Numbered from the stretch's first letter, positions 25,954-35,023 are shown. The stretch is 64,000 nt of DNA from BOG-908 sp965198825 (GCA_965198825.1 CBDAQB010000001.1:124001-188000); one strand, 5' to 3'. A program made the numbers and translations. Notes: generated by a model not told the origin, from the sequence alone.

Positions 25954-28200
25954 ATGCCAACGATCCCACAACTTCCTGCTGCCACAGGCACTGGAGCAGA
26001 GGATGAGATTCCGCTTAGCCAATCTGGAATTACTCGCTCGGTGACTGTATCCGAGTTGCTGGCTAATGTGCAATCTTCCATTCAGATGCCCAGTCAGACA
26101 CTGCTTGGGCGAGTTTCGCTTGGACCTGGCGGCCCGGAGTCGATTTCAGTTTCTAATGGCGTCGCCTTGCAGGGCCAGTCGCTTGTTGCGACCGGCGCAG
26201 ACCATGCTGGGTTTTCTGCGGAGTCGTCGCTGACGCTTAGCGACGATGTCATTGTGAACGCTGGAGGCACGCCAAAGCGTTTGGCAATGCCGTTTCTGCG
26301 GCAACTCTTCACTGCCGGTGGCAACGTAGCGATCAGCGGCGCCGGTGCCATATCAGCCAGCACGGATCCTGCGGTGAATACGCAATTGCAGACCCTTGGG
26401 TCTGATATCACTGCGCTGAATGCGAAAATTCCCGCGGGCGGATTCGCTGGATTGAACAGCCAGGGCCAAGTAACCGCACCTCTGGCGGGTCCTGCTACAC
26501 TCGCCACGATAACCGTAGCCGCCAATGCACCCGCCAGAACCCTCGGCGCACGGGCTCTCGATACGATCAATGCGGTCGACTTTGGCATGGTGCCAGGCGG
26601 TGCAGATTGTACGGCGGCCATGATGGCCGCTTTTAGTGCGCTTAACAATAGCGGCGAAATTTTCATCCCTGCTGGTGACTACTGGCTTGCAAGCTCGTTG
26701 GTTTTGAGTGGAAAAGGTCTAACCCTGCGAGGGGCTGGCAAGGGGCAGACAAAACTTCATTTCTCGCATGCGGGCGTTGGATTGGATTTTGTGCCGGGCA
26801 ATCTTTTCGAAAAAGTTATCCTGCGCGACATTTCGCTTTATGCAGAGAATACTTCCGGTCAGACTGCCGCTGCTGCGCGCATCACTTATCCTAGCTCAAG
26901 TGCTTTCGGATATGTGTCGGCTAGTATCAATGAAGTCGAGTGCTTTGGCTATCCGAACGCCAGCAACGGCCAAACGCCATTTCCCCAGACATTTCTGAGA
27001 GGAGTTGTTTTAAACAATTGCTGGAGCACTCAGGTCAATAATCTTTCCTGGTTTGGGCCGCCTGCGGCTGCCGGCGCAACCGCGTCAGCCGCCATCGAAT
27101 TAAATCGCTCGGTGGATACTAGGATCCATGGCGCGCAAGCGTATTATGGCAATGCGCTTGTTCTCCAAACCGGCTACTGCGAAGGCATCTACATTACTAG
27201 CCCGCTGGTGGTCGGGACTGACTACGTCTTCAACCAGACCAACGAGACGCAATGGCAAGGTTACGCAGCAAACAAACCGATGCTGCTAGGCCTATGGATG
27301 GCCAATGGGGAGCTGAACACCAATCTGGGGACGATCAACGCTCTAAACGTGACCGACGGGTTCTTCGTCGGTTTGGACATCACTCGAGATGGTGGCCCTA
27401 ACACAGCGATGACCTTATTTAATCTTACGAATTGTTCGAATTTCCACCTGATGTGTTGCAACTTTGTGGGTGGTCCGTCAGGAGGTAATTCCCAGGACAT
27501 TGCGTTTGGCTTTCAAAGTACGTGGAATTCCTCGGGCAATGTTATCGGTGGATGTCATTTCGAGAACATGGCGACAGCTATCAAGATCACAGGCAGCAAT
27601 GGAACAGTGGCGCTTACGACCTATGCGCTTCATCTGGGCAACGTACCGGTGGCTACAGCGGTCATTGATAATACGCCTCAGGAAAATGGCAATCATATTA
27701 CCTTCATGACACCAGCCGCTTCAGGTGTGCCTGCAGCAGTCGCGAATACCAAGGATCATGTGCTAGCAAACGCGACGGGAAACATTCTCTTCCGAGTAAA
27801 CTCCACCGCGAATGCTGCAAACTTCATTCGTCATCAACCGGCTACAACTACGAACCCGCCTACGCTTTGTTTTGACGGGAACGACAACACTGTGCCGGGT
27901 GTGATCCAGACGAAGGGGGGTAACTTCTTCATCAATGCCGCTGGAGGAGCGACGGGCTCAGGAAATTTGCTGAGTTTGTTGAACACGCCATCTGCTACAA
28001 ACTGGATTGTCTTGCAAAACGCCATTCAAGGCAATTTGAGTCTGTTGACGACTAATACCGGCGGACTTGGCATTCAACCGAATGGTGCCTTGTTCTTGGC
28101 GCCATCTAATGGGCTTTTTTCGCCGGGGCTGCCCACCACGAAGCCGGCGTCCGGCTCCAATCAGTTGTGGAACAACAATGGCGTCGTCAGCGTTGCTTAA
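25954..28200 (+). CDS. Tailspike with pectate-lyase-type beta-helix
   Basis: This 748-residue protein has an N-terminal virion-binding part (PTIPQLPAATGTGAEDEIPL). A pectate-lyase-superfamily segment starts near residue 208 (VDFGMVPGGADCTAAMMAAF, EIFIPAGDYWLASSLVLSG) and runs into a long right-handed beta-helix, with a C-terminal trimerisation-like end. Such spikes bind or cut cell-surface polysaccharide. The ATG at 25954 has GAGG seven bases upstream; a TTG at 25876 would add 26 unconserved residues. Substrate specificity and catalytic residues cannot be read. Composition is more AT-rich than the core genes. Confidence 0.85.
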   Translation: MPTIPQLPAATGTGAEDEIPLSQSGITRSVTVSELLANVQSSIQMPSQTLLGRVSLGPGGPESISVSNGVALQGQSLVATGADHAGFSAESSLTLSDDVIVNAGGTPKRLAMPFLRQLFTAGGNVAISGAGAISASTDPAVNTQLQTLGSDITALNAKIPAGGFAGLNSQGQVTAPLAGPATLATITVAANAPARTLGARALDTINAVDFGMVPGGADCTAAMMAAFSALNNSGEIFIPAGDYWLASSLVLSGKGLTLRGAGKGQTKLHFSHAGVGLDFVPGNLFEKVILRDISLYAENTSGQTAAAARITYPSSSAFGYVSASINEVECFGYPNASNGQTPFPQTFLRGVVLNNCWSTQVNNLSWFGPPAAAGATASAAIELNRSVDTRIHGAQAYYGNALVLQTGYCEGIYITSPLVVGTDYVFNQTNETQWQGYAANKPMLLGLWMANGELNTNLGTINALNVTDGFFVGLDITRDGGPNTAMTLFNLTNCSNFHLMCCNFVGGPSGGNSQDIAFGFQSTWNSSGNVIGGCHFENMATAIKITGSNGTVALTTYALHLGNVPVATAVIDNTPQENGNHITFMTPAASGVPAAVANTKDHVLANATGNILFRVNSTANAANFIRHQPATTTNPPTLCFDGNDNTVPGVIQTKGGNFFINAAGGATGSGNLLSLLNTPSATNWIVLQNAIQGNLSLLTTNTGGLGIQPNGALFLAPSNGLFSPGLPTTKPASGSNQLWNNNGVVSVA

Positions 28201-28242
28201 AATAAACGAAAAATCGTTCCAGTTAAATCCGGTTGGTGACGC

Positions 28243-28668
28243 ATGACCAATGCTGACCTGCACCCTCTATTCCAGCAAATGGGCGAAGTGCTGAGTGGCA
28301 TCGAGTCGCTCAAAGAAACAAGTAAGTTGCGGCAAGCTCAATCGGAACAGCTTTATGAGTTGCTGAGAGGCGACCTATCGAATTTGCGTACTGACCAGCA
28401 GGACCTGGAAGAGAAGATGGATTGCGTTGTGTGCGTCGTACAGAATGACCTGGATCGCTTGCGCTCAGACACGCGAGATAACATGAAGTCTGTCGAAGCG
28501 CTTATAGAAGTCATCGAGACTTTGCGTCGACCTCTTGCAGACATTACCGCCCTGCGTTCTCGCGTTGCGGGGTTTGTCTTTAGCATCGGCATCGTTGGGA
28601 GCGCGGCAGTTTGGCTAGCCGAACCCGTCTATCGCTATTTCGTACAGGACCGTCTCGGTAGCCCTTGA
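28243..28668 (+). CDS. Coiled-coil protein with C-terminal membrane segment
   Basis: This 141-residue protein has a long coiled coil (residues about 10-100; LYELLRGDLSNLRTDQQDLEE, VQNDLDRLRSDTRDNMKSVE) followed by one transmembrane segment near the end (VAGFVFSIGIVGSAAVWLAEP). It resembles DUF1515-type phage proteins of unknown role that lie in the lysis region. A role in lysis timing is only a guess, since no endolysin is nearby. Confidence 0.6.
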   Translation: MTNADLHPLFQQMGEVLSGIESLKETSKLRQAQSEQLYELLRGDLSNLRTDQQDLEEKMDCVVCVVQNDLDRLRSDTRDNMKSVEALIEVIETLRRPLADITALRSRVAGFVFSIGIVGSAAVWLAEPVYRYFVQDRLGSP

Positions 28669-28719
28669 GCAGGCAAGACTCGTTTGTTTCCCGAGTTCCA
28701 ATCCCACAAGGAACAACAC

Positions 28720-29346
28720 ATGAAACGTGCTATGTCGGTAATTTGGCTGCTTTGGATCGGCACAGCAGCAGCGGCAACACCCTTTGTCTTGTCGGATGGA
28801 ACGAGCCGGGTAGCGCCGGTAATTTTGCACTGCAAGTCCTCGGGAAACATAACGGTTCCATGCGGCAATGCCGCTAATCCGCTGGTGGTGAGTTCTGGTT
28901 CCGGCGGGGCTACTTCGGCGAACCAGCAAACCCAGGTCATGGCAGAGCAATCATCCGCTCAGGCCTTGGGTGCGCCTGCGGATGCGGCTTACGCCGGCGG
29001 CACTGGATCGGTCACTTCACTTCTGAAAAGCCTCTGGTCCATCATGGGCAATGGTATATCGGCCATCCCCATTGGGGGCGTACCTACCTCGAGATCAATA
29101 AGTCTCGCCGGAATGCAAAGCACGGTGCTCTTCCCGGCAAATCCTGTTCGACATTACCTATCATTTCAAGTTCCGCAGGGAAGCTACGTCTGGATCAATC
29201 TAGTTGGCGGAACCGCAGCGCCCAACGCGATCGACTGTGCCTATTTCGCTCCAGGAACATTCTACGAAAGCGGCCAATACGTGAACCGGGGCTCCATCAC
29301 GATTTTCTCGCCAGTTTCGGTGGTCGTTTCGGCATGGGAGGGCTGA
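28720..29346 (+). CDS. Secreted protein of unknown function in the tailspike operon
   Basis: This 208-residue protein starts at ATG 28720 after AAGGAAC. A clear Sec signal peptide is visible (KRAMSVIWLLWIGTAAAATP), unusual for a virion protein. The mature part is beta-rich with two Cys near the start and one near the end, and ends ITIFSPVSVVVSAWEG. No family was recognised. It lies between the coiled-coil gene and the SGNH hydrolase and probably shares their transcript. Confidence 0.6.
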   Translation: MKRAMSVIWLLWIGTAAAATPFVLSDGTSRVAPVILHCKSSGNITVPCGNAANPLVVSSGSGGATSANQQTQVMAEQSSAQALGAPADAAYAGGTGSVTSLLKSLWSIMGNGISAIPIGGVPTSRSISLAGMQSTVLFPANPVRHYLSFQVPQGSYVWINLVGGTAAPNAIDCAYFAPGTFYESGQYVNRGSITIFSPVSVVVSAWEG

Positions 29347-29350
29347 GACG

Positions 29351-31141
29351 ATGTCAGGAAAGCTTCGCATTTTCTTGGGATTGACCGTCGTCTGCGGTCT
29401 GGTCCTGCAAGGAATTCCAGTCGCTGCTTCAGTGACATCGCCGCCGCGTTCGCTGCGGGCTCTTAACGGCCGACAATTGTGGGTTCCAATCTGCTCGCGC
29501 CGCGGGGTGAATGGATCAGCGGCATTTTTCGACAACACCAACACGGCTGCAATGGACCAAGTTGCTTGTGTGTCGCCATCGTATGGAACGGTCACGGCTA
29601 TCAAATTGGTTTATGCGGCTTTTGACATGCCCCAACAGGGTGAAGTAGATAGGTCGATCACCGCGTCGGGTGTTGCCGGCGTGATTGTGCCAGGTGTCGG
29701 ATCGATAACTTTGACCGTGAATGCGGCGGCAGCATCTGGTGCTACCACGCTCAGTTTCCTGCCAACATCCTTGGGAGCAAATGGAGTTAGCGTAGGACAA
29801 ACTGCGACGAGCAGTGTTGGCCTTCCATCCGGCACGTATGTGACCGCTGTCAACAATAGTTTTGTTTCCGGATCTGGCAATACGCCGGCCATGACTATCG
29901 TGACGCTCAGCACCGCGACCAATGCCACCATACAGGTCGGGCAGGCATTCACCTTTTCGGGCAGCAGCGTTGCAGCGAAATTTGGTGGGAAGAGACAGTT
30001 CACCATCGAGCCGGCGCATGATGTGGTTACGTCCGACCCGATTTCTGTACAGATGGCTCCAAGCCAGCCTTTCTTTGTTCGCACGGCAGTCAGCTTCAGT
30101 GCTCCGGGCTTGCAGTTAATGGATTATCCCGGCACCGGTTCGCGCCTTACAGGCGAATTCGACAATAGGGGCATATCGTTCAATGATCAGACGCTTGTGC
30201 CTTCCGTTCTTGGAAATACAGGCGGCGGGTACTGGTGTCCTGTCGCGGTGCTCGCGCTCGTCACGACTACCGCTGGTAAAGTGCCGCCGGGCGCCGTGCT
30301 TGTGCTGGGCGACAGCATCGCTGCCGGAACCGGCGATACCGCAGATGCTCTAGGATTTCAGGGGTATATTCAACGAAGCCTGGAGAACAGTGTACCCTTC
30401 GTAACGGCTGCACGAGGATCCACGACGGCACTTGGCTTGGCGGCACGTGGGGATGGGCAGTATGCACTGTCTGTCGACACGGGTGTTACAGATGTGCTTC
30501 TCGAACTAGGCCGGAACGACATTGAGGCATTGCAACAAACAGACTTGCAGACCAAGAGCGTAGTACAAGGACTCGTTGGCCGATACAACAGTGCAGGTAA
30601 GCGAGTTTGGTGCTTTACCGTGCCACCGACAACTCAGAGCAACGATGGTTGGACGAGCTTGGCCAACCAGACCTGGACCGTCGCCGCGGGAACGACGAGT
30701 GCGTCAGTTTCGGCGGGAGTTTCGACAATCGGCCTGCAAAGCGCCGCAGGTGTCGTTCTGGGTCAGGCAGTAGCGGGCACCGGGATCGCGCCTGGTAGTT
30801 CGGTCACATCTGTATCAGAAACGACGATCACCTTGTCAGTTCCCACAGCGTCGACCGTGCCTTCGAGCACGCGGCTTAACTTTGGCTCGGCAAGCGCAAG
30901 CCTAGCGGCGGCTGAGGGCTACAGACGCGCCTACAACGGCTTCTTGCGAACTAATTCGGCCGTGCTGGGCTGTGCCGGATTGATTGACGTGGATAATGTA
31001 TTTGCCGACGTTGGTGGCTCAGGCAAATGGCGGGTCGATCTCGGTTCGGCCAGTGCCGATGGCGTCCATCCTTCAGCCGCTCTGCACCAGGCAGTCGTTA
31101 GTGCTGGGCTAATCTCGCCTTCCATGTTTGTGGCACAGTGA
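29351..31141 (+). CDS. Secreted SGNH/GDSL hydrolase
   Basis: This 596-residue protein has a signal peptide (SGKLRIFLGLTVVCGLVLQGIPVAAS), a beta-rich N-terminal half and a C-terminal SGNH hydrolase. Block I is VLVLGDSIAAG with the nucleophile Ser322, block III is ELGRNDIE, and block V is SADGVHPS with Asp570 and His573. A small Ser/Thr-rich domain interrupts the fold (about residues 440-520). Such enzymes remove acyl groups from polysaccharides. It starts four bases after the preceding gene and is the last gene of the island. Confidence 0.82.
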   Translation: MSGKLRIFLGLTVVCGLVLQGIPVAASVTSPPRSLRALNGRQLWVPICSRRGVNGSAAFFDNTNTAAMDQVACVSPSYGTVTAIKLVYAAFDMPQQGEVDRSITASGVAGVIVPGVGSITLTVNAAAASGATTLSFLPTSLGANGVSVGQTATSSVGLPSGTYVTAVNNSFVSGSGNTPAMTIVTLSTATNATIQVGQAFTFSGSSVAAKFGGKRQFTIEPAHDVVTSDPISVQMAPSQPFFVRTAVSFSAPGLQLMDYPGTGSRLTGEFDNRGISFNDQTLVPSVLGNTGGGYWCPVAVLALVTTTAGKVPPGAVLVLGDSIAAGTGDTADALGFQGYIQRSLENSVPFVTAARGSTTALGLAARGDGQYALSVDTGVTDVLLELGRNDIEALQQTDLQTKSVVQGLVGRYNSAGKRVWCFTVPPTTQSNDGWTSLANQTWTVAAGTTSASVSAGVSTIGLQSAAGVVLGQAVAGTGIAPGSSVTSVSETTITLSVPTASTVPSSTRLNFGSASASLAAAEGYRRAYNGFLRTNSAVLGCAGLIDVDNVFADVGGSGKWRVDLGSASADGVHPSAALHQAVVSAGLISPSMFVAQ

Positions 31142-31279
31142 ACGTGCTCGATCGCTGCTTACCGAGGCGGCATAGATGACAGCTTGGCGCTGCCAAATGT
31201 TCGCATTTAAGCCTACTCCATTGACGCGGGTGCCCTTGACTGTTGACACTGTCCCCAAAGGAAAGTCAGGGGACAGGAG

Positions 31280-32497
31280 ATGTCGGACACTACACGCCAG
31301 CAGAAGCATGTCGTAGCGGCTTGCTATCTTGGCTGGACACTCGACGCATTTGATTTCTTTATTATGTCCTTCGCGCTCGACGATATCGGCAAGGAGTTCG
31401 GCGTCACCCGCACTGTGGTGACCTGGGCCATCACCTTGACCCTCGCGGCCCGGCCCCTCGGTGCGTTCATCTTCGGCCGTTTCGCTGATCGGTTCGGCCG
31501 CCGCCCTACATTGATGGCGAATGTGCTCATTTATTCAGTTCTTGAATTTGCCTCGGGCTTTGCACCAACTCTGACGACATTTCTCATCCTTCGCATGCTT
31601 TATGGTATAGCCATGGGTGGAGAGTGGGGCGTCGGCGCCTCTCTCACGATGGAATCGATCCCTGCCAAGTGGCGGGGCATGGTTTCAGGAATGCTTCAAG
31701 CTGGATATCCGACCGGCTATCTACTGGCAACTTTACTTTATCGCGTTGCCTACACGAGTGTCGGCTGGCGCGGGATGTTCATGATAGGGGTGTTGCCAGC
31801 TCTGCTGGTGCTGTACATACGTCGTAACGTCCCGGAAAGCCCGGATTGGGTTGCCCGCCGCATCGAAGGGCCTCGTGCCGACTTTCTCTCCGTGCTGAAG
31901 CGGCATATTCCGCTGACGATCTACGCGGTGGTCATGATGGCAGCCTTCAACTTCTTCAGTCATGGGACGCAGGATTTGTATCCATCGTTCCTGAAGGTCG
32001 AGCACAAGCTGCCAGTGCACACCGCTTCCACGATACTCGTGTTCATGAACGTCGCGGCCATTCTTGGGGGCCTGTGCTTCGGCATCTTCTCGCAGCGGTT
32101 TGGTCGGCGGCTCGGCATTGTGATTGCGGCGCTGTGTTCACTGCCCATGCTGCCCTTATGGGCGTTTTCTCAGGATCCCTTATACATTGGCATTGGCGCG
32201 TTCCTCATGCAGTTCTGCGTGCAAGGAGCCTGGGGGATTATACCTGCCCACCTCAACGAGTTGTCACCGCCCGCTATTCGCGCGACGTTTCCTGGCCTCA
32301 CCTACCAACTCGGTAATCTCATTGCGGCCGGCAATGCCACGCTTCAAAGTGGCTTGGCGGACCGTTACTTTGATCGCAATCTCTCTTGGGCGCTGGCGGG
32401 CGTTGCAGGCACTGTTGCCATCATCATCGCTTTGCTTGTCGGCTTCGGCCGGGAGGCAAGGGAGGTACGGATGGGTGGTGATGGTTCAGGCTCGTGA
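31280..32497 (+). CDS. MFS transporter (SHS/sialate-lactate-type)
   Basis: This 405-residue protein has about 12 membrane segments and the MFS A-loop motif RFADRFGRRPTLM after the second. The start YLGWTLDAFDFFIMSFALDDI and MGGEWGVGASLTMESIPAKWRG resemble the sialate:H+ symporter (SHS) family of sialic acid and lactate carriers. A monocarboxylate substrate would suit an acetic acid bacterium, but it is not shown by the sequence. AGGAG immediately precedes the ATG. TTGACT/TTGACA around 31237-31250 are promoter candidates. Confidence 0.85.
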   Translation: MSDTTRQQKHVVAACYLGWTLDAFDFFIMSFALDDIGKEFGVTRTVVTWAITLTLAARPLGAFIFGRFADRFGRRPTLMANVLIYSVLEFASGFAPTLTTFLILRMLYGIAMGGEWGVGASLTMESIPAKWRGMVSGMLQAGYPTGYLLATLLYRVAYTSVGWRGMFMIGVLPALLVLYIRRNVPESPDWVARRIEGPRADFLSVLKRHIPLTIYAVVMMAAFNFFSHGTQDLYPSFLKVEHKLPVHTASTILVFMNVAAILGGLCFGIFSQRFGRRLGIVIAALCSLPMLPLWAFSQDPLYIGIGAFLMQFCVQGAWGIIPAHLNELSPPAIRATFPGLTYQLGNLIAAGNATLQSGLADRYFDRNLSWALAGVAGTVAIIIALLVGFGREAREVRMGGDGSGS

Positions 32498-32523
32498 TAG
32501 GTATGGACCTGCGTCATCTGAGG

Positions 32524-33165
32524 CTACTGGCTAGCCCAGACGATCCGATGCATCCAGGCCACTTCGGAGAGGCTGAAATTATAGTCTGGATGTTCAGGAT
32601 TGAGGCTTTGTAACTCGATGCGGCGCGCCGAGCGCCGCAAGAGCTGCTTGGCCATGGCTTCGCCTCTCGCGGTACGCACCACGACCCGGTCCCCTCTGCG
32701 TATCGGCGCGCTGGGCGAAACAACCACCATGTCGCCGTCCCTGAATACTGGCTCCATCGAGTCGCCCGAGATTTCCAGGGCATAGGCGTGGGGGTCGCCG
32801 AGCTCCGATATGCTGACCTCGTCCCAGCCGCCCCCGACCGGGTAGCCGCCGTCGTCAAAGAAACCCTCACCCCCCGCTTGCGCCATGCCGATGAGCGGAA
32901 TGCGCGTCGTGTTCGATTTTGCAGTGGCGAGGACGCGCGCTCCTGTCACCAAATGCGAGAAGGCCTCGAGGCTCGCGCCGGTCGCATTCAGGACTTTAGC
33001 CAGACTTTCCGTGCTGGGCCAACGCGCCCGGCCATCCGGCATTCTCCGCTTCGAAGGGTTGAAGGTGGTGGGGTCAAGGCCGGACCGGCGAGCCAATCCC
33101 GACGCCGACATGCCGTGTTCCGCGGCAAGGGTGTCCAAAGCGCGCCAAATATCCTCATGCTTCAT
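32524..33165 (-). CDS. HTH / S24-peptidase (LexA/CI-like) regulator
   Basis: This 213-residue protein joins an N-terminal helix-turn-helix (MSASGLARRSGLDPTTFNPSKR) to a C-terminal S24 peptidase fold. The catalytic serine lies in EISGDSMEPVFRDGD and the lysine in RTARGEAMAKQLL; a potential cleavage region is PLIGMAQAGGEG. Such regulators cleave themselves upon RecA activation. It is convergent with the MFS gene, just outside the phage island, and could be the DNA-damage sensor for it or an independent chromosomal regulator. Confidence 0.85.
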   Translation of the reverse strand: MKHEDIWRALDTLAAEHGMSASGLARRSGLDPTTFNPSKRRMPDGRARWPSTESLAKVLNATGASLEAFSHLVTGARVLATAKSNTTRIPLIGMAQAGGEGFFDDGGYPVGGGWDEVSISELGDPHAYALEISGDSMEPVFRDGDMVVVSPSAPIRRGDRVVVRTARGEAMAKQLLRRSARRIELQSLNPEHPDYNFSLSEVAWMHRIVWASQ

Positions 33166-33425
33166 CGGCGGATATCCTCATTTCAGGCTTGTCCATCGGG
33201 CGTAGGAAAATTAGCTGGCTTTTCGGCCGAGAATACGTTGCATAAAAGAATCAATTCCTCTAAACCTTTCCTTAGAAGGTAGATAACCGCTTATCCTGGA
33301 GTGACGCTTAAGACAGTTATCCAATAGGTGCCAAAGCGAAAATAATACGTTTGAATAGCGCAACGTAGGACAAAAATCCTTCGGATGCAACTACCATCTA
33401 CGTCGTTCTCACAACAGGGGATTTT
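33166..33425. promoter_or_regulatory. AT-rich divergent promoter region
   Basis: The 260 bases between the S24 regulator and the small gene at 33426 are clearly more AT-rich than the flanks, as expected for two divergent promoters and an autoregulatory operator. I could not define boxes or an operator with confidence. AGGGG at 33416-33420 is the ribosome-binding site for the rightward gene. Confidence 0.4.
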
Positions 33426-33662
33426 TTGGCCTTGGCATTCTCACTTCGGAACCTAAGCGTTCTGGCCTATGCGAACAGCTTCACCCTTTGGCACTATAAA
33501 TCGTGCGATTCGCAGTCGACGATTGCTGAGACAGGCTTTTTCGACGACGCAGGCGACATGCTCGCGGCAGGCGATATGCTCATGGTCAGTGCGCGTGACG
33601 GAGGAAGGATGGTGTGCGTGATGCCCGAGAAGAGCGGGATCAGGACCGTGCCCCTCTGTTAG
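33426..33662 (+). CDS. Small conserved protein of unknown function
   Basis: This 78-residue protein (AFSLRNLSVLAYANSFTLWHY ... AGDMLAAGDMLMVSARDGG) resembles a small family I recall from Acetobacteraceae and some phages; no function is known. TTG at 33426 has AGGGG five bases upstream. The end (GRMVCVMPEKSGIRTVPL) is a likely beta hairpin. It is divergent from the S24 regulator. Confidence 0.6.
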   Translation: MALAFSLRNLSVLAYANSFTLWHYKSCDSQSTIAETGFFDDAGDMLAAGDMLMVSARDGGRMVCVMPEKSGIRTVPLC

Positions 33663-33895
33663 GCGGCTAAGGCGCCGCCGGGCTGTTTGAGGATCTCGAC
33701 GTCGTGCCGGTCGACCCCGGCTTGCGTGGCCACGAAGCGACCATCGGGCCGTGAGGCAGCAAGGCCCATGCCCGTTAGGCGCTCCAGGCAAGGCGCATCT
33801 TTCTCAGTCCTGGGACGGCCTTGTCCCTCGGCCAAGATCAAGCGGTGGAGCGCCGACCGGCAGCAGGTTTCAAGATACAGCTCGGTCCATGTCAC
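33659..33895 (-). CDS. Small hypothetical protein
   Basis: This 78-residue protein (MTWTELYLETCCRSALHRLI ... PCLERLTGMGLAASRPDGRF) has the pattern of a small winged-helix: helices followed by a short hairpin (ASRPDGRFVAT). It overlaps the end of the convergent small gene by four bases. I believe it is conserved in Acetobacteraceae, but cannot name a family. Confidence 0.5.
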   Translation of the reverse strand: MTWTELYLETCCRSALHRLILAEGQGRPRTEKDAPCLERLTGMGLAASRPDGRFVATQAGVDRHDVEILKQPGGALAA

Positions 33896-33973
33896 TTGCG
33901 TTCTCCTTGAGAGCAGGTGTCGCCACGCGCCGGACTTGCCGCGGCGACGTCTTCCCGTCAGACACGGCGTGCC

Positions 33974-35023
33974 ATGAAACTCGCCCGCTTGTCATCCACC
34001 CTGTTACCGGCGCTGCGATTGATCGATGCCGAACTGGCGCACGGGTTGGCAATCTCAGCACTTGAGTGGGGATTGGCAGGACGCCGCTCAGAGCGTGATC
34101 ATGCGGCGCTGGCCGTCCGCACACTTGGGCTGGCCTTCGACAATCCTATCGGACTGGCTGCGGGCTTTGACAAAGATGCTCGAGTGGTGTTGCCGCTCAT
34201 GGATCTTGGCTTCGGCTTCGTGGAGACCGGAACGGTGACCCGCCGGCCTCAGCCGGGCAATCCGAAGCCTAGGCTTTTTCGCGTGCCTTCTGAGCGCGCG
34301 ATCATCAATCGTCTTGGCTTTAACAACATCGGCCTCGACGCCTACGTGGCAAATCTTGCGCGTTGCCACGGCAGGCGCGCTCCGCTCGGCAGCAATATCG
34401 GCATCAACAAGGAGGGCGCAGACCCGGAGCGTGATTATCCTGCGCTTGTCGCGGCTGTGACCCCTCACGCAGACTATGTGACCATCAATGTATCGTCGCC
34501 CAATACGCCAGGCTTGCGTGACCTCCAGGGTCAGGAACGTCTCCGCGCCATCCTGCAGGCAGTGATCACGCAAGTGCCGGTACGGCCACCTGTTCTGGTG
34601 AAGCTGGCGCCGGATCTTGCCGAAGCCGACCTTGTTGACGCGGTACACACAGCGATCGCGTGCGGAATCGAAGGACTGATCATCTCCAACACGACCATTC
34701 AGCGCCCGCCGCGTCTCGCGGGAAAAAACGCGGCGCAAGCAGGCGGTCTCTCAGGACCACCGCTCTTTGAGCGCTCGACGGAAATGCTGCGGCTGGCAGC
34801 ACGCGAGGCTGCCGGGCGATTGGTGCTCATTGGATGCGGCGGTGTGCAATCTGGGGCGGACATCCTGACTAAGATTCAGGCTGGTGCGAGCCTCGTACAG
34901 CTCTACACATCCTTCGCTTACGAGGGGCCGGCGTTGCTGCCTAGACTCAAGCAGGAACTGCTCAGCGCGTTGCGCGCCAAAGGTTTCGATACGCTCGCCC
35001 AGGCGAGAGGAACCGCGATCTAG
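33974..35023 (+). CDS. pyrD: Dihydroorotate dehydrogenase (quinone), class 2
   Basis: This 349-residue membrane-associated flavoenzyme oxidises dihydroorotate to orotate in pyrimidine synthesis. Class 2 features are visible: an N-terminal helical extension, GLAAGFDKDARVV, ERAIINRLGFNNIGLDAYV, SNIGINKEG, the catalytic serine in NVSSPNTPGLRDLQ, and FMN-binding IGCGGVQSGADILTKIQAGA. I chose ATG 33974; upstream in-frame codons look unconserved. Its stop overlaps the next GTG start. Confidence 0.95.
   Translation: MKLARLSSTLLPALRLIDAELAHGLAISALEWGLAGRRSERDHAALAVRTLGLAFDNPIGLAAGFDKDARVVLPLMDLGFGFVETGTVTRRPQPGNPKPRLFRVPSERAIINRLGFNNIGLDAYVANLARCHGRRAPLGSNIGINKEGADPERDYPALVAAVTPHADYVTINVSSPNTPGLRDLQGQERLRAILQAVITQVPVRPPVLVKLAPDLAEADLVDAVHTAIACGIEGLIISNTTIQRPPRLAGKNAAQAGGLSGPPLFERSTEMLRLAAREAAGRLVLIGCGGVQSGADILTKIQAGASLVQLYTSFAYEGPALLPRLKQELLSALRAKGFDTLAQARGTAI

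Larger units (their letters stand above)
6104..31141. mobile_element. Contractile-tailed phage island, apparently without integrase
   Basis: About 25 kb contain a repressor switch, terminase, portal, scaffold, coat, neck, full contractile tail and baseplate, and host-range proteins, almost all on one strand. I see no integrase, recombinase, transposase, replication gene, small terminase of known type, holin-endolysin pair or flanking tRNA, and no direct repeat was evident at the ends. Left neighbour is gmk and right neighbour is an MFS gene. The limits given are those of the outermost phage-type genes. It may be an incomplete prophage or a domesticated particle. Confidence 0.8.

Noticed and set aside
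6104..31141. Standard RcGTA-type gene transfer agent
   Set aside because: RcGTA has an HK97-type coat and a non-contractile tail; sheath, gp25-like and J proteins here show a contractile tail. A GTA-like role remains possible, but not by that lineage.
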